Part shown: positions 32,908-44,239 of the stretch, in pieces
Layout: the number at the start of each line of letters is the position of its first letter
How positions within the stretch are numbered: the stretch's first letter is position 1
Assembly (NCBI GenBank): GCA_934045905.1
Contig: OW203762.1
Span: 62,001-126,000, forward strand
Reading direction: 5' to 3'
Origin: Leuctra nigra
Lineage: Eukaryota > Arthropoda > Insecta > Plecoptera > Leuctridae
Length of the DNA: 64,000 nucleotides
Position numbers and translations under genes: made by a program
Notes under the pieces: generated by a model
Told to the model about the DNA's origin: nothing
The model's input: the letters and a program-made list of their open reading frames with translations, nothing else
Databases searched by the model: none

Positions 32908-33072
32908 AACCATACACAGAATTCCGTACAAAAACGATCCCCGGAGACCGACTAGATTATGTTAGTATGTGTGCAAAATTTTAGATCGATTAGTTGTGCG
33001 TTTTGACCTGGGCAACGAACAAAACAAAAAGAAAATGCCATAGAAGTACCGTGGTGACGCTCGCTACGCTCG
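32908..33072 (-). mobile_element. H2 fragment duplicated together with satellite DNA
   Basis: Matches 31300-31456 and, beyond it, the adjoining satellite units (CTAGTCAAC..CAT.TGACAGCTAG) up to about 33160. This indicates a segmental duplication rather than a separate insertion. Confidence 0.75.
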
Positions 33073-34880
33073 AAGCTTGATCTAGTCAACCTCATTTGAC
33101 AGCTAGATCTAGAATAAACCATGTGACAGCTTGATCTAGAATATATAATCAGCGTGATCTAGAATATATCATGAGACAGCTTGATCTAGAATACACCATG
33201 TGACAGCTTGATCTAGAATACATCCCCAGCTTGAACTAGAATACATCATGAGACAGCTTGATCTAGAATGCATCATCAGCTTGATCTAGATTACATCATA
33301 AGACAGCTTGATCTAGAATACATCATAAGACAGCATGATCTAGAATACATCATAAGGCAGCATGATCTAGAATACAACATAATACAGCTTGATCTAGAAG
33401 ACATCATCAGCTTGATCTAGAATACATCATAAAGCAGCTTGATCTAGAATACATCATAAGACAACATGATCTAGAATACATGATAAGACAGCTTGATCTA
33501 GAATACATCATAAGGCAGAAAGATCTAGAATAGATCATAAGGCAGCATGATCTAGAATACATCATAAGACAGCTTGATCTAGAATACACCATAAGACAGC
33601 TTGATCTAGAATTCATCATAAGACAGCATGATCTAGAATACATCATTAGGCAGCTTGATCTAGAATACAACATAATACAGCTTGATCTAGAATACATCAT
33701 CAGCTTGATCTAGAATACATCATAAGACATCATGATCTAGATGTCATCATGTGACAGCTTGATCTAGAATACATCATAAGGCAGCTTGATCTAGAATACA
33801 TCATAATACGGCATGATCTAGAATACATTATAAGACAGCTTGATCTAGAATACATCATAAGGCAGAACGATCTAGAATACATCATAAGGCAGCATGATCT
33901 AGAATACATCATAAGACAGCTTGATCTAGAATACACCATAAGACAGCTTGATCTAGAATACATCATAAGACAGCTTGATCTAGAATACATCATAAGACAG
34001 CATGATCTAGAATACATCATCGGACAGCATGATCTAGAATACAACATCAGCTTGATCTAGAATACATCATAAGACAGCTTGATCTAGAATACATCATCAG
34101 CTTGATCTAGAATACATCATAAGACAGCTTGATCTAGAATACATCATAAGGCAGCATGATCTAGAATACATCATAAGACAGCTTGATCTAGAATACACCA
34201 TAAGACAGCTTGATCTAGAAAACATCATAATACCGCTTGATCTAGAAAACATCATAAGGCAGCATGATCTAGAATACATCATAAGACAGCTTGATCTAGA
34301 ATTCACCATAAGACAGCTTGATCTAGAATACATCATAAGACAGCTTGATCTAGAATACATCATAAGACAGCTTGATCTAGAATACATCATAAGGCAAAAT
34401 GATCTAGAATACATCATAAGACAGCTTGATCTAGAATTCACCATAAGACAGCTTGATCTAGAATACATCATAAGACAGCTTGATCTAGAATACATCATAA
34501 GACAGCTTGATCTAGAATACATCATAAGGCAGCATGATCTAGAATACATCATAAGACAGCTTGATCAAGAATACACAATAAGGCAGCTTGATCTAGATGT
34601 CATCATGAGACAGCTTGATCTAGAATACATCATAAGGCAGCATGATCTAGAATACATCATAAGACAGCTTGATCTAGAATTCACCATAAGACAGCTTGAT
34701 CTAGAATACAATACATCATAAGACAGCTTGATCTAGAATACATCATAAAGCAGCATGATCTAGAATACATCATAGGGCAGCATGATCTAGAATATATCAT
34801 GAGACAGCTTGAACTAGAATACATCATAAGGCAGCTTGATCTAGAATACATCATAAGACAGCATGATCTAGAATTCATAA
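33073..34880. repeat. Splice-junction satellite, main block (27-bp unit)
   Basis: About 65 tandem units, mostly 27 bp. Because 27 is a multiple of three, one minus-strand frame stays open for long runs and encodes the nonapeptide MMYSRSSCL over and over (97, 105 and 151 codons). Units carry TTCTAG followed by ATCAAGCTG on the minus strand, identical to the 3' splice junction of the TEP exon at 27368-27553. Confidence 0.95.
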
Positions 34881-37537
34881 TCCCAGATAAAACACTCCGT
34901 GTAAAAATGGCAGCCAAGTTCCTTTACTTTAAAAAAATCAGCACCGAAAACGAGTGATATGTCAAAAAAGGAGTCAAGTCAATGACATTTCCAAATATTT
35001 AATCGTATCTTTGAAATAAAAGTATAAATACCGAGAAATACTTTACAAAAGGACTTGGCGTATCGTTTTTTTAAAGACATCGTTCTATCCTAAAAGTGGA
35101 CAGAAATTTACAAGTAGGTACATTTTCCTCTTTCTATTAGAGCCACTATCTACAAATCAAGTTACTTTTAGTAATGGCTATTTTATAGTTTTGTCTATGG
35201 CGAGAGAAGAAAGATTTCATGTTGTAATAGATAAGTAATATGGTGGAAGAATTAAATATCAGGGTAGTGGGCTCATATATATTCTTATAGCACTGTTAAT
35301 ATGGTGATATTGGAAGGGTATCATTTTATAATTTGATCTTGATTAAGGGAAACCATGAAACGTTGTCAAATAGTTACTAACTATATATGGAACAATTCAA
35401 TCAATTTTCAATTCATTTTATTCCTGTTAATTACAGATTACATTTAAACATTACATGTTATACACTCAATTATTACAGAGTTCACAAAATATATAATCGA
35501 CACAATTTCATTTAACATAAAGACAATTTCATTCATTGTGGAATCCACTATTATATACTACACTATTATATATTTTTGAAGTGTCAAGTGTATAAAGTTA
35601 AAGTTTTTAAAGAAATTCAATGTGCCGTCACTGTGTACTTTGTGAAATGTATTGTTACAAATGTATTGTTATAAAATGCGGATTAATACAAATTTATTTC
35701 ATGATGAGAAGGTATAACGCATGAGACTTAATTAATATGTTGACCACGAAACAATATTACGAAGATAACTATTGTGTATTTATTACAAACATAGGCAACA
35801 AGCTTCATTGTGTACCTACATTCATATAGAAAATATTTACAGTATGTCATTATGTCATTATGTCATTGAAATATGTGTCCCTATTATTCTAAAAATTCTT
35901 AATGACGGGTGTATATAAATGGCATTTGCTTATGAATAGAGAAATGTAATGTCTTTAAAAAAACGATGCGCCAAGTCCTTTTTTAAGTATTTCTCGGTGT
36001 TTATACTTTTATTTCAAAGATACGATTAAATATTTGGAAATGTCATTGACTTGGCTCCTTTTTTGATATCACTCCTTTTCGGTGCTGATTATTTTAAAGT
36101 AAAGAGACTTGGCTTCCTTTTTTACACGGAGGTTTTTTCTGGGATATCACTTCTTTTGTTAGTGTATTCATAAAGCTTGTAACACATGTCGGAGAAAGAA
36201 GGACTAATTACTTTAAAAAAATACGCCTCAACGATTTAGTTACTAAAAAAAGTTTCGTTTGGTATAAGCTTAAAATGATTATCCCAGAAGTATAGCCTAA
36301 TTGTCGTTACAATCGTTCCAGCCGTTTTCGATATCTAACGTCACTTCCGGTTTAAAAAATAGCGCCCTATAATACTGCCCCCTTGAATTCATAATTATAA
36401 GTGCAACATAATTGCATAAATAAGCTGCAATCTGTGCAGCCATTTTCGATAAATAACGTCACTTCCGGTTTTGAAAATGACGCACAGAAATAATGTCGTC
36501 TTAAATCATTATTATAAGTCCTACATAATTACATAATTTAGTTGCAATCGGTACAGCCGTTTTCGATATATGACGTCACTTCCGGTTTTAGAAAATGGCG
36601 GCCGTGAACACTGCAACCTTGAATTTATAATTATTAACACTGAATGTTTACTTAATATCTATTTAAAAGACCAAAGTGGTGAATTAGTGTAATTTAGCAT
36701 ATTAATGACGTCATTTAGCATATTTATGACGTTATTTCCGGTATAGGTAATAAGAATACAATCTGGTTTTATCTAGTTGATACTTCATGAATGACCTTCT
36801 GAATTCATTAGCGCTAATTTCCGTACAATCGGACATGCCGTTTCAAATATATGACGTCACTTCCGGTTTCATTTAGTGGTACCGGCTGCTATTTCCGGTA
36901 ACGGTAATTTAAATATTCATTGATCCCATTTGGTTTTTCAAATAGATTGCAGAATGAATAGACAGGAGCTTGTTCAGTGGCAATCGGTACAGGCGTTTTC
37001 GATGTATGACGTCACTTCCGGTTTCAGGAATGGCGGCCGTGAATACTGCAACTTGACATTATAATTTGTATTGTCTATGTTACTTTTTCCTCTTGGTTTT
37101 CTTTTCTCTTTCATTTTTCATCTTTTAAATACCATTTTTGCTTGTGCGATGAGTAACGTTGACGACCCAGCGATCCGGACACTCTGGTAAATTATTGGAT
37201 TTAGTCGTACCGGGCTCGTGATTGAATTGCGCCGGTCGCAATACCTGTGCGGGAAGGCTTGTATGACAATATCAGGCTGGACCGTGCAGGGAAAGGATCG
37301 GTTGCGTTCATGAGCGTTCCGGACGTAAAATTAGCACTTTTCTTGCTATCGTTCTATAAGCCAGTCTTCACTAACGGCCCGGCAGCCATGCAGGTCCGTT
37401 GTCATGTCTAGCGCTGTGTGGCTGTTGGGGCATTTTTGTTAATAGGACCGTCACGAGTCACGTGGCGGTAGGACCCCTAGGCCTGTTGAACACGCCCTTT
37501 GGAGGAAGGGGCACGCAAGGTTGTCCTATAATAGCGT

Positions 37538-38494
37538 ATGGAAACCCAATTTGTCAACTCCCCCCCATTTAGACAGATGAATAGATCAAGGAGGCCAAAA
37601 CCCCTTATGAACAACCCGCTGAGAATCGAGGATGTCTTCGTGATTGCTCCGCCTTTCGCGAAATTCCTTATTATTGAAAGAGATGAGACAAACAAAACAT
37701 TTTTAACAGTTTCTCCATTCTCAATAGCTAAGGCTATTGAGAATGTATGTACAGGAATTAAAAACATCGAAGAGCTTAGTAATGGAACCCTTCTGATTGA
37801 AACAGCCAACTCGGCGCAATCAGACAAACTATTGAAATGCACTTCTCTTGTAAACCTTTTCCCAATTAAAACAACTGCACACCAATACATAAATACCTCG
37901 AAAGGCGTAGTGTCGTGTTACGACCTGATTACGTGCGAGGTTGACGAAATAAAACAAGAGCTTAAAGCCCAGAATGTGATAGACGTTTACCGTATCACTA
38001 AACGTGTAAACAGTGGCGTCCAAGCAACCACAACCCTAATATTAACTTTCTCGACACCGGACTTACCTTCCAACGTAATAGCCGGCTTTCATAAACTCAA
38101 CGTTAGACCGTATGTACCGAACCCGATGCGCTGCTTCACATGCCAACGGTACGGGCATACTAAAAATAATTGTAGAGCAAAGGCCAGATGCGGCAATTGC
38201 GGCGAATATGCACACGCGGGTGATGGATGCAATGCCCAGCCCGTGTGTGTCAACTGCAAAGGCCCTCATGCAGCCGCCTCTCGCTCTTGTCCAAAGTGGC
38301 AAGAGGAGAAGAGAATTAAAGAAATTATGGTTGTTGATAAGTTAAAAGTCAGAGATGCACGACAAAAATATAATTACCAAAATCCAAAACATAAATTTTC
38401 CGACACTTACGCCTCAGTTGCAACTAAAAGCCAGCCTCTGCTGAGCAACAAAAGAAACGCCAGGAGAATGAAGATGAAGAAAAGAAAGAGATGA
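37538..38494 (+). CDS. I-clade ORF1 (Gag-like zinc-knuckle protein), 318 aa open part
   Basis: RNA-binding protein of the element's ribonucleoprotein. The central part (about residues 60-190) resembles the PRE-type domain of Jockey/I ORF1 proteins. It is followed by three CCHC-type knuckles at about residues 198-250 (CFTCQRYGHTKNNC, CGNCGEYAHAGDGC, CVNCKGPHAAASRSC). The frame ends in a lysine-rich tail at 38494. Homologous sequence with lysine and serine-rich character continues in other frames to 38981, so the original ORF1 was probably longer and this copy is frameshifted. Confidence 0.85.
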   Translation: METQFVNSPPFRQMNRSRRPKPLMNNPLRIEDVFVIAPPFAKFLIIERDETNKTFLTVSPFSIAKAIENVCTGIKNIEELSNGTLLIETANSAQSDKLLKCTSLVNLFPIKTTAHQYINTSKGVVSCYDLITCEVDEIKQELKAQNVIDVYRITKRVNSGVQATTTLILTFSTPDLPSNVIAGFHKLNVRPYVPNPMRCFTCQRYGHTKNNCRAKARCGNCGEYAHAGDGCNAQPVCVNCKGPHAAASRSCPKWQEEKRIKEIMVVDKLKVRDARQKYNYQNPKHKFSDTYASVATKSQPLLSNKRNARRMKMKKRKR

Positions 38495-39007
38495 GACAAA
38501 TTATCCAGGCACTTCTGAAAACACAAGAAGTCTTGCAACAACAAATTATCGAGCAAACTGCAATGATAAAAGATCTGGTATCCCAGCTCGTGAAGCAGGT
38601 GGCAGGTGAAGATCTGGGTCTCCACCTGCCAATGTACCGGAGCCTCCCACCAAGCAGGTGGAGGCACGAAAGAGCAAGTCCAACGCTTCCAATGAGACAA
38701 CCGCTGCCCGGACTCTCCAGGCAACGATTGGCTCATCCAAACCTAATGCGGAATACCTCAAACAAAAGTCAGCTGCCCCAAATCAACAACAGTTGGATAG
38801 GGGCAACAAGAAGAAGCGAAGAAAGCATAAAAGCGGTGACTCGAGCGCATCACACACTGGGGCCGGTGATAAATCGCTGCCTAGTGAAAGTGATGACGCG
38901 GAGGATATCTTCACCGGTCCTCCTTTAAAACCACCTTCACATCCCTTATCAGCATTTTTACGACAACCTTCTACTAGATAGTAAGGGCTCTTTTTAACCA
39001 ACTGACT

Positions 39008-39421
39008 ATGGACATCGTCCAGTGGAATTGTAACGGTTTTAACGCTCACTCCGAGGAGTTGAGAGTATTGATATCAACTCTTAGACCCTCTTGCATTAGT
39101 TTGCAAGAGACTCGTTTTAAACCAACTGACAATTCTAACTTAAGAAACTACACGCTTTACCGTAAAGACAAACTCTCATTTGAAAGGGCTAGCGGTGGAG
39201 TAGCATTAGCTATCCACGATGACCATTACTCAGAGGATCTGATAATTAACACCCCCATACAAGCTGTAGCTGTCAGGGTGAGCAGCCCCTGTTCAATGAC
39301 AGTATGTAGTTTGTACCTGGCACCAGGTGACGTAGTTCATGAACGTGAACTTATCGACCTCATCTCGCAACTGCCTTCTCCGTTCATGATCACCGGCGAC
39401 TTCAACGCCAGATCCAGCTAA
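39008..39421 (+). pseudogene. I-clade ORF2, N-terminal EEP endonuclease fragment
   Basis: It starts MDIVQWNCNGF and contains LQETRF and then TGDFNARS, the first catalytic motifs of the apurinic-like endonuclease (N, E and D/N residues). The frame ends right after TGDFNARS. The following bases jump to sequence that normally lies after the RT catalytic core, so the end of the endonuclease and most of the RT are deleted. Confidence 0.85.
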
Positions 39422-40992
39422 CGGTCAACCGACTGACACGCTGGGCGGACGACCACGGCTTCCGGTTCTCCCTTAGTAAAACCAGCAGCATGAACTTCCA
39501 TCGTATGCGAGGCCTGAATCCCGGGCCAACTCTGACAATGTCTGGGACAGCAATACCCTGTGTTAATTCTGTCAGGTTCCTGGGTTTGTTTTTCGACAGC
39601 CAGCTGACCTGGAAGCCCCACGTGCAGCAGTTGAAGATCAAATGCACTAAAACGCTGAACATCCTAAAAATCCTTAGCGGCACATCCTGGGGTTCTGATC
39701 AAACCGTGATGCTAAGGCTATACAGAGCTCTAATTCGGTCACGCCTCGACTATGGCAGCATAGTATATACTTCGGCAAGGCCTTCCGTTACAAAGACAAT
39801 AGATCCTGTGCATAACGCTGGAATGAGGCTGGCAATAGGAGCCTTTCGTACAAGCCCCGTTACGAGCCTGTGCTGCGAGTCAGGAGAGCCACCTCTAGCT
39901 ATCAGGAGAGATTACCTCCTCAGTTGCTTCGTGGCAAAGCTAAAGGCTATGTCGACACACCCAACACACGGCACCATCTTCCGCCCAGCATACGAGCTGA
40001 CCTACTTGAATAGACCAACAGTCACGAGACCTGCAGCTATAAGGTGGAGCGAGCTACTTCAAGAAACTGACTTCACTCTGCCTACCATCCAGCAGATTGG
40101 AGTCAGCGAAGTAGCTCCCTGGACTGTGCCCAGACCTAAGTGCCTTCTGCACCTGACACAGTTTCCTAAGACAACGACTCCACCTGCGATGTATCAGCAA
40201 ATGTTTTTATCCCTACTTGACTCTTACCCCGACTATGCGAAAGTGTGTACAGACGGTTCCAAACTTGACAACGCTGTTGGATGTGCGTACGTACTTGGTG
40301 GCATGCAAGTGTGTTTCAGGTTAAACTCACATTGCAGCGTGTCTACTTCAGAAATGTATGCCATCCTTCGAGCCCATAGTTTTATGAAAAATGACGACAG
40401 GACTAGCTTCCTCCTATGTTCCGATTCGCTTAGCTCTATACAAGCACTTCAAACATTGTACCCTAAGGAGCACCTTGTTCAACAAATACATTGTACTCTC
40501 CTGGACCTCCACCTACTAGGGAAAGACGTCCTTTTCTGCTGGGTGCCAGGTCATTCTGGGATACCTGGAAATGACCTAGCAGACAATGTAGCTAAGGAAG
40601 CGGCCCTAAAAAATAGCATAGACTACAGAAGTGTCTCAGCATCAGACCTAAAGCAATTATTTAAGAGGGAGTCCATGAAGATGTGGCAGTCTTCATGGGA
40701 CGGACTTCTTGATAATAAATTAAAAACGATCAAGCCCCGCGTCGGCCCATGGCACTCGTCAGCACGTCGATCTCGAAGAGAGGAGGTCGTCGTCGCTCGA
40801 CTCCGTATAGGACATACTCGCTTGACTCATGGCCATCTAATGAATAGAGAGGAACAGCCACAGTGTGACACCTGTGACGTTCCTCTAACAGTCCATCACA
40901 TGCTGATGGACTGTGAAGAACACCGCCAAGCACGCCGTCGCTCGACTCCGTATAGGACATACTCGCTTGACTCATGGCCATCTAATGAATAG
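39422..40992 (+). pseudogene. I-clade ORF2, RT thumb and RNase H remainder
   Basis: It begins LTVNRLTRWADDHGF, the region after the RT YADD box, then KTSSMNFHR and FLGLFFDSQLTWKPH. RNase H follows with the D-E-D-H residues visible in CTDGSK, SEMYAIL, CSDSLS and VPGHSGIPGNDLAD. The C-terminal CDTCDVPLTVHHMLMDC is a zinc-finger-like end. The listed Met (39490) is not a real start. RNase H places the element in the I group rather than Jockey. Confidence 0.85.
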
Positions 40993-41235
40993 AGAGGAAC
41001 AGCCACAGTGTGACACCTGCGGTGTTCCTCTCTCAGTCCTTCACATGCTGATGGGCTGTGAAGAACACCGCCAAGCGCGCCGTCGCTCGACTCCGTATAG
41101 GACATACACGCTTGACTCATGGCCATCTAATGAATAGAGAGGAACAGCCACAGTGTGACACCTGTGATGTTCCTCTCTCAGTCTATCACATGCTGATGGA
41201 CTGTGAAGAACACCGCCAAGCACGCCGTCGCCATC
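40801..41235 (+). repeat. 145-bp tandem triplication at the 3' end of the I-clade ORF2
   Basis: CTCCGTATAGG recurs at 40801, 40946 and 41091, an exact 145-bp period. Each unit encodes RIGHTRLTHGHLMNREEQPQ and the C..C..H..C finger. Because 145 is not a multiple of three, copies two and three fall in other frames. Confidence 0.95.
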
Positions 41236-42215
41236 GTCTCGCGAGTGATCTCAGCGAGGTGCTCGGAGACGATGAGAAATGCATCGAGAAATTAATTAAC
41301 TTCCTAAAGGACATTGGGACCTTAGACCTTATCTAGTTACGCACAGCACCACGCTGTAAGAAATTTTAATCATAGACAAGTAGTTAGCTTTAGTTTTTAG
41401 ATCAGCCAGGGCCAGTATTTATAAACACGGCACTTGGCACATGACCTCAGTTTTTACTGCAATATCATCTCATATTTTATCTAGACTTGACTTACTATTT
41501 CTGATATGATTTTGACTCGCACTAGCGTAATATCTAGTTGATTTTAACCATCTTGACTATATACTTTACACCATGACTTCGCTTAGCGATATACATGCAT
41601 TTTATTACAACACCTTGTTGTATGACTTGGCTGGCGCTAATAACCTCGCTGTTGAGCGCCATAAACCATAATATCTATCTAAAGTATAATTATATGAAAT
41701 AAGTTAAATATTGCGTATTTATGACGTCACTTCCGGTTTATATAATAAGAAAAGTTTATTTTCTATTGATATACTTCATATAGATGCCCATCTATATAAT
41801 AATTTCGCGCTAATTTCGTTCTAATCGGTCAAGCCGGTTTTTGAGATATGTCGTCACTTCCGGTTTAAAAATCTCGGCACAAAAAGTTTATAAGAACCAA
41901 GGTATCATCAGACGCCAAAAGTGCATATGTGGTAAAAATTTCAAGTTGATCGGTTCAGCCGTTTAGGCTGTGGCGGTGATAGCAACTTTCCCGGGAATCA
42001 TCAGAATCATCTGAAGAAGAAAGCGGTGTATTTCACCATTTTCACTGCTCTCTAGTTCGTAAACGGCATGACTGGTTGTTGTCGCGTGATGTATAGGTTG
42101 TCAGGTGGGCCATAGCTCAAAATTAAGACAATTCACAACAATGAGAGATTTTCCATTGTTGAGATCCAGAAGGCCGAAAATGCCATGTTGTTGCTTACAG
42201 TATTGGTCTGCTCAT

Positions 42216-42593
42216 GAACTAATACACCTATACAGTGATAGATAACGCCGTATCAATTACATGCTAAACGACAGTCCCTACCCGTGTCTTGTTTTCAAAA
42301 AAAATTCACAGAAAAAAAACATGGCCAACCACTGAAAGCCCAAAATTGTGAGATTTCTTGTCAAGTTGACACAATGCCTACACTAATATATTACCAAAAT
42401 ACGAATTATGTAGGAGCGCCAATACAATATCGACTTAATTAAACGAGACAAACCTTAATAAACAGCTTATGTACAGAGAAGAAAATGTCAACATGAAGGC
42501 GGTTTTTCAGATTCTTAAAAATGGACGGAAAAATTGAATAGTTTCATACGGATGTTCTTGCTTAATAATATATATACTCGCAGCTTCACACAC
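42216..42593. other. Unassigned AT-rich stretch
   Basis: No gene or known repeat was recognised between the truncated H1 copy and the 77-bp tandem repeat. Confidence 0.5.
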
Positions 42594-42874
42594 AATTAAT
42601 AATCACTGATCCTTCTTCTTTGGCGTGGGAGTATTCACAGTATTGTCAGTTATTTTACGGCTGAAGAAACAATTAATAATCACTGATTCTCCTTCTTTGG
42701 CGTGGGAGTATTCACAGTATTGTTAGTTATTTTACGGCTGAAGAAACAATTAATAATCACTGATTCTCCTTCTTTGGCGTGGGAGTATTCACAGTGTTGT
42801 TAGTTATTTTACGGCTGAAGAAACAATTAAAGAAAATCACGATATATACGACAAAAGCATGTCGTGATTTTCTT
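42594..42874. repeat. 77-bp tandem repeat (three units) followed by a hairpin
   Basis: AATTAATAATCACTGAT recurs at 42594, 42671 and 42748, with a partial fourth at 42825. The units contain CTTTGGCGTGGGAG. Directly after, AGAAAATCACGA and its complement TCGTGATTTTCT form an 11-12 bp stem (42831-42874). Confidence 0.9.
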
Positions 42875-42904
42875 TCATTGTTTAAAATTAAAATTAAGCA
42901 ACGG

Positions 42905-42972
42905 AACAAGTTGGGTGAGTGGTTAACGCTCTGAACTTGTATTCCGGAAACCCGGGCTCGATTCCCGCGGCC
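42905..42972 (+). repeat. tRNA-like SINE head (A and B boxes)
   Basis: TGAGTGGTTAACG (42916-42928) fits an A box, and GGCTCGATTCC (42955-42965) matches 10 of 11 bases of the B-box consensus, with normal tRNA spacing. No paired acceptor stem or CCA-proximal structure was found, so it is read as a SINE head or tRNA relic rather than a functional tRNA gene. Confidence 0.6.
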
Positions 42973-43313
42973 GTGTTACGTTTGAATTTTGGCGCCCCGT
43001 CCTGCCGCCCTTCACATGTCAAGGTCTTTGCTTATTTGCTTTTGGTTCGAGGCGACCTATCTAGGCGCTGGGTTGGAGACACTGAGTTGTATATATAGGT
43101 AGACTCCTCGCTCTAGCTAGGCCGCCTCGTATTCGCTCTGTCTCTGTCTGTTCGATGGACTAGCCGATCTTCTTTCTCTCTCGAAAGCACATTTTGATCG
43201 ATCGGAGATCAATTGCTGGATTGTAACGAGAGATCGGTGCCTTTTGACCACCAGACTTTGGAGACGACGGATCGGTATCGCAAGGGAGCGTGAGTAGAAT
43301 CCTCCGGGAGTTG
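42973..43313 (+). other. Promoter-like orphan stretch
   Basis: Contains TGGCGCCCCGTCC (43000), a TATATATAGG box (43090-43099), then TC-rich sequence with repeated CTCTGTCTCTGTCTG, resembling a promoter plus 5' leader or an LTR/PBS edge. It is continuous with 44240 onward once the H2 copy is removed. Identity unknown. Confidence 0.4.
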
Positions 43314-44239
43314 TTGAGCGAGCGTAGCGAGCGTCACCACGGTACTCTTATGGCACTTTCTCTGTGTGTTTTTTTTTTTTTTTTGTTTTTTTTGTTTTTT
43401 TTGTTTGTTTTTTTTTTGCCTGCACTGCCCAGGTCAAACCGCACAACCAATCGATCTGAAATTTTGTACACATACTAACGTGATCTATGCGATCCCTGGG
43501 ATCTTTTCTGAACGAGATCCTGTGATTGGTTCAAATTTTATAAAAATTATCTTTCGATTGGTTGGTTCGATCAATTTGAAATTTAGCAAAGTCATTGCAA
43601 CCAACATTGTACCCAATCAAAAAAAAATTCAGCCAAATCCTCCAATTGGTTCAAATTTGAAACCATTTTTCCTGTGATTTTTGAAATTTAAACTGGAACC
43701 GATTGACCGACCAACTAAAAACTTTGCATGGTCCTTGGTACCAACATTTAAGGTATTTTTGCCAATTTTCACTCTAATCTGTCGTTATTTTCAAAAGTTT
43801 TTGTCATTTTAGGGACATTTTGCGTGTTGGCTGTCAAATTCACGGCGACTTCGAATCTACAGTTCAAGGCAAGGTAGTTAGAGCAGAAAGTTTTAAACGA
43901 TATGAAACTAATAATGACCGTTCAACAGATTGATCTGATATTGTGTCCACAGTAATATCATATCATATGGGTGGTCCCAGGTATATTTTTTGAACGAGAT
44001 CCTGTGATTTTTGAAAATTAACAAGGAACCGTTCAATCATAAAGGTTTAATCGATCAACTTAAAACTAAGCAAGGATTGGCACCAATATTTTTGGAGATT
44101 TTGGAGATTTTTATACAAGTCTGTGACGAAACTAAAGAATTGTTGGCTTTTAATGACATTCGATAGACATAATTTCGGTTCGAGGTGTTGCGTGTATCCG
44201 TGCTCGCTCATCAACGCGTTACACAGAGCGTTTTCCTAG
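43314..44239 (+). mobile_element. Helitron-like element, family H2
   Basis: 926 bp from TTGAGCGAGCGTAGCG to TTTTCCTAG. The right flank is T, but the left flank is G instead of A. It has a long T/G-rich homopolymer tract at 43368-43418. Non-coding. Confidence 0.8.

Larger units (their letters stand above)
37084..41681 (+). mobile_element. I-clade non-LTR retrotransposon, internally deleted
   Basis: Boundaries are inferred by comparing the flanks with the uninterrupted H1 copy near 46370-46440: TTGTATTGTCTATGTTAC on the left, AAGTATAAT on the right. About 25 bases of target are missing. It contains a Gag-like ORF1, an EEP endonuclease start, a deletion of most of the RT, and an RNase H domain. 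There is no poly-A tail; the end is TA-rich. Confidence 0.75.
34881..42215 (+). mobile_element. Helitron-like element, family H1, carrying an I-clade retrotransposon; 3' end truncated
   Basis: The 5' end TCCCAGATAAAACACTCC is preceded by A at the edge of the satellite. A long inverted pair (about 34881-35095 and 35950-36150) flanks an 850-bp spacer with no gene. Then come modules with TGACGTCACTTCCGG, the I-clade element at 37084-41681, and H1 again to about 42215, where the 3' hairpin end is missing. Confidence 0.75.

Noticed and set aside
33073..34880. CRISPR-like array of short direct repeats
   Set aside because: Units are contiguous 27-bp satellite copies without unique spacers, in a eukaryotic intron.
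42905..42972. Functional tRNA gene
   Set aside because: A and B boxes are present, but there is no acceptor-stem pairing or terminator T-run; better read as a SINE head.
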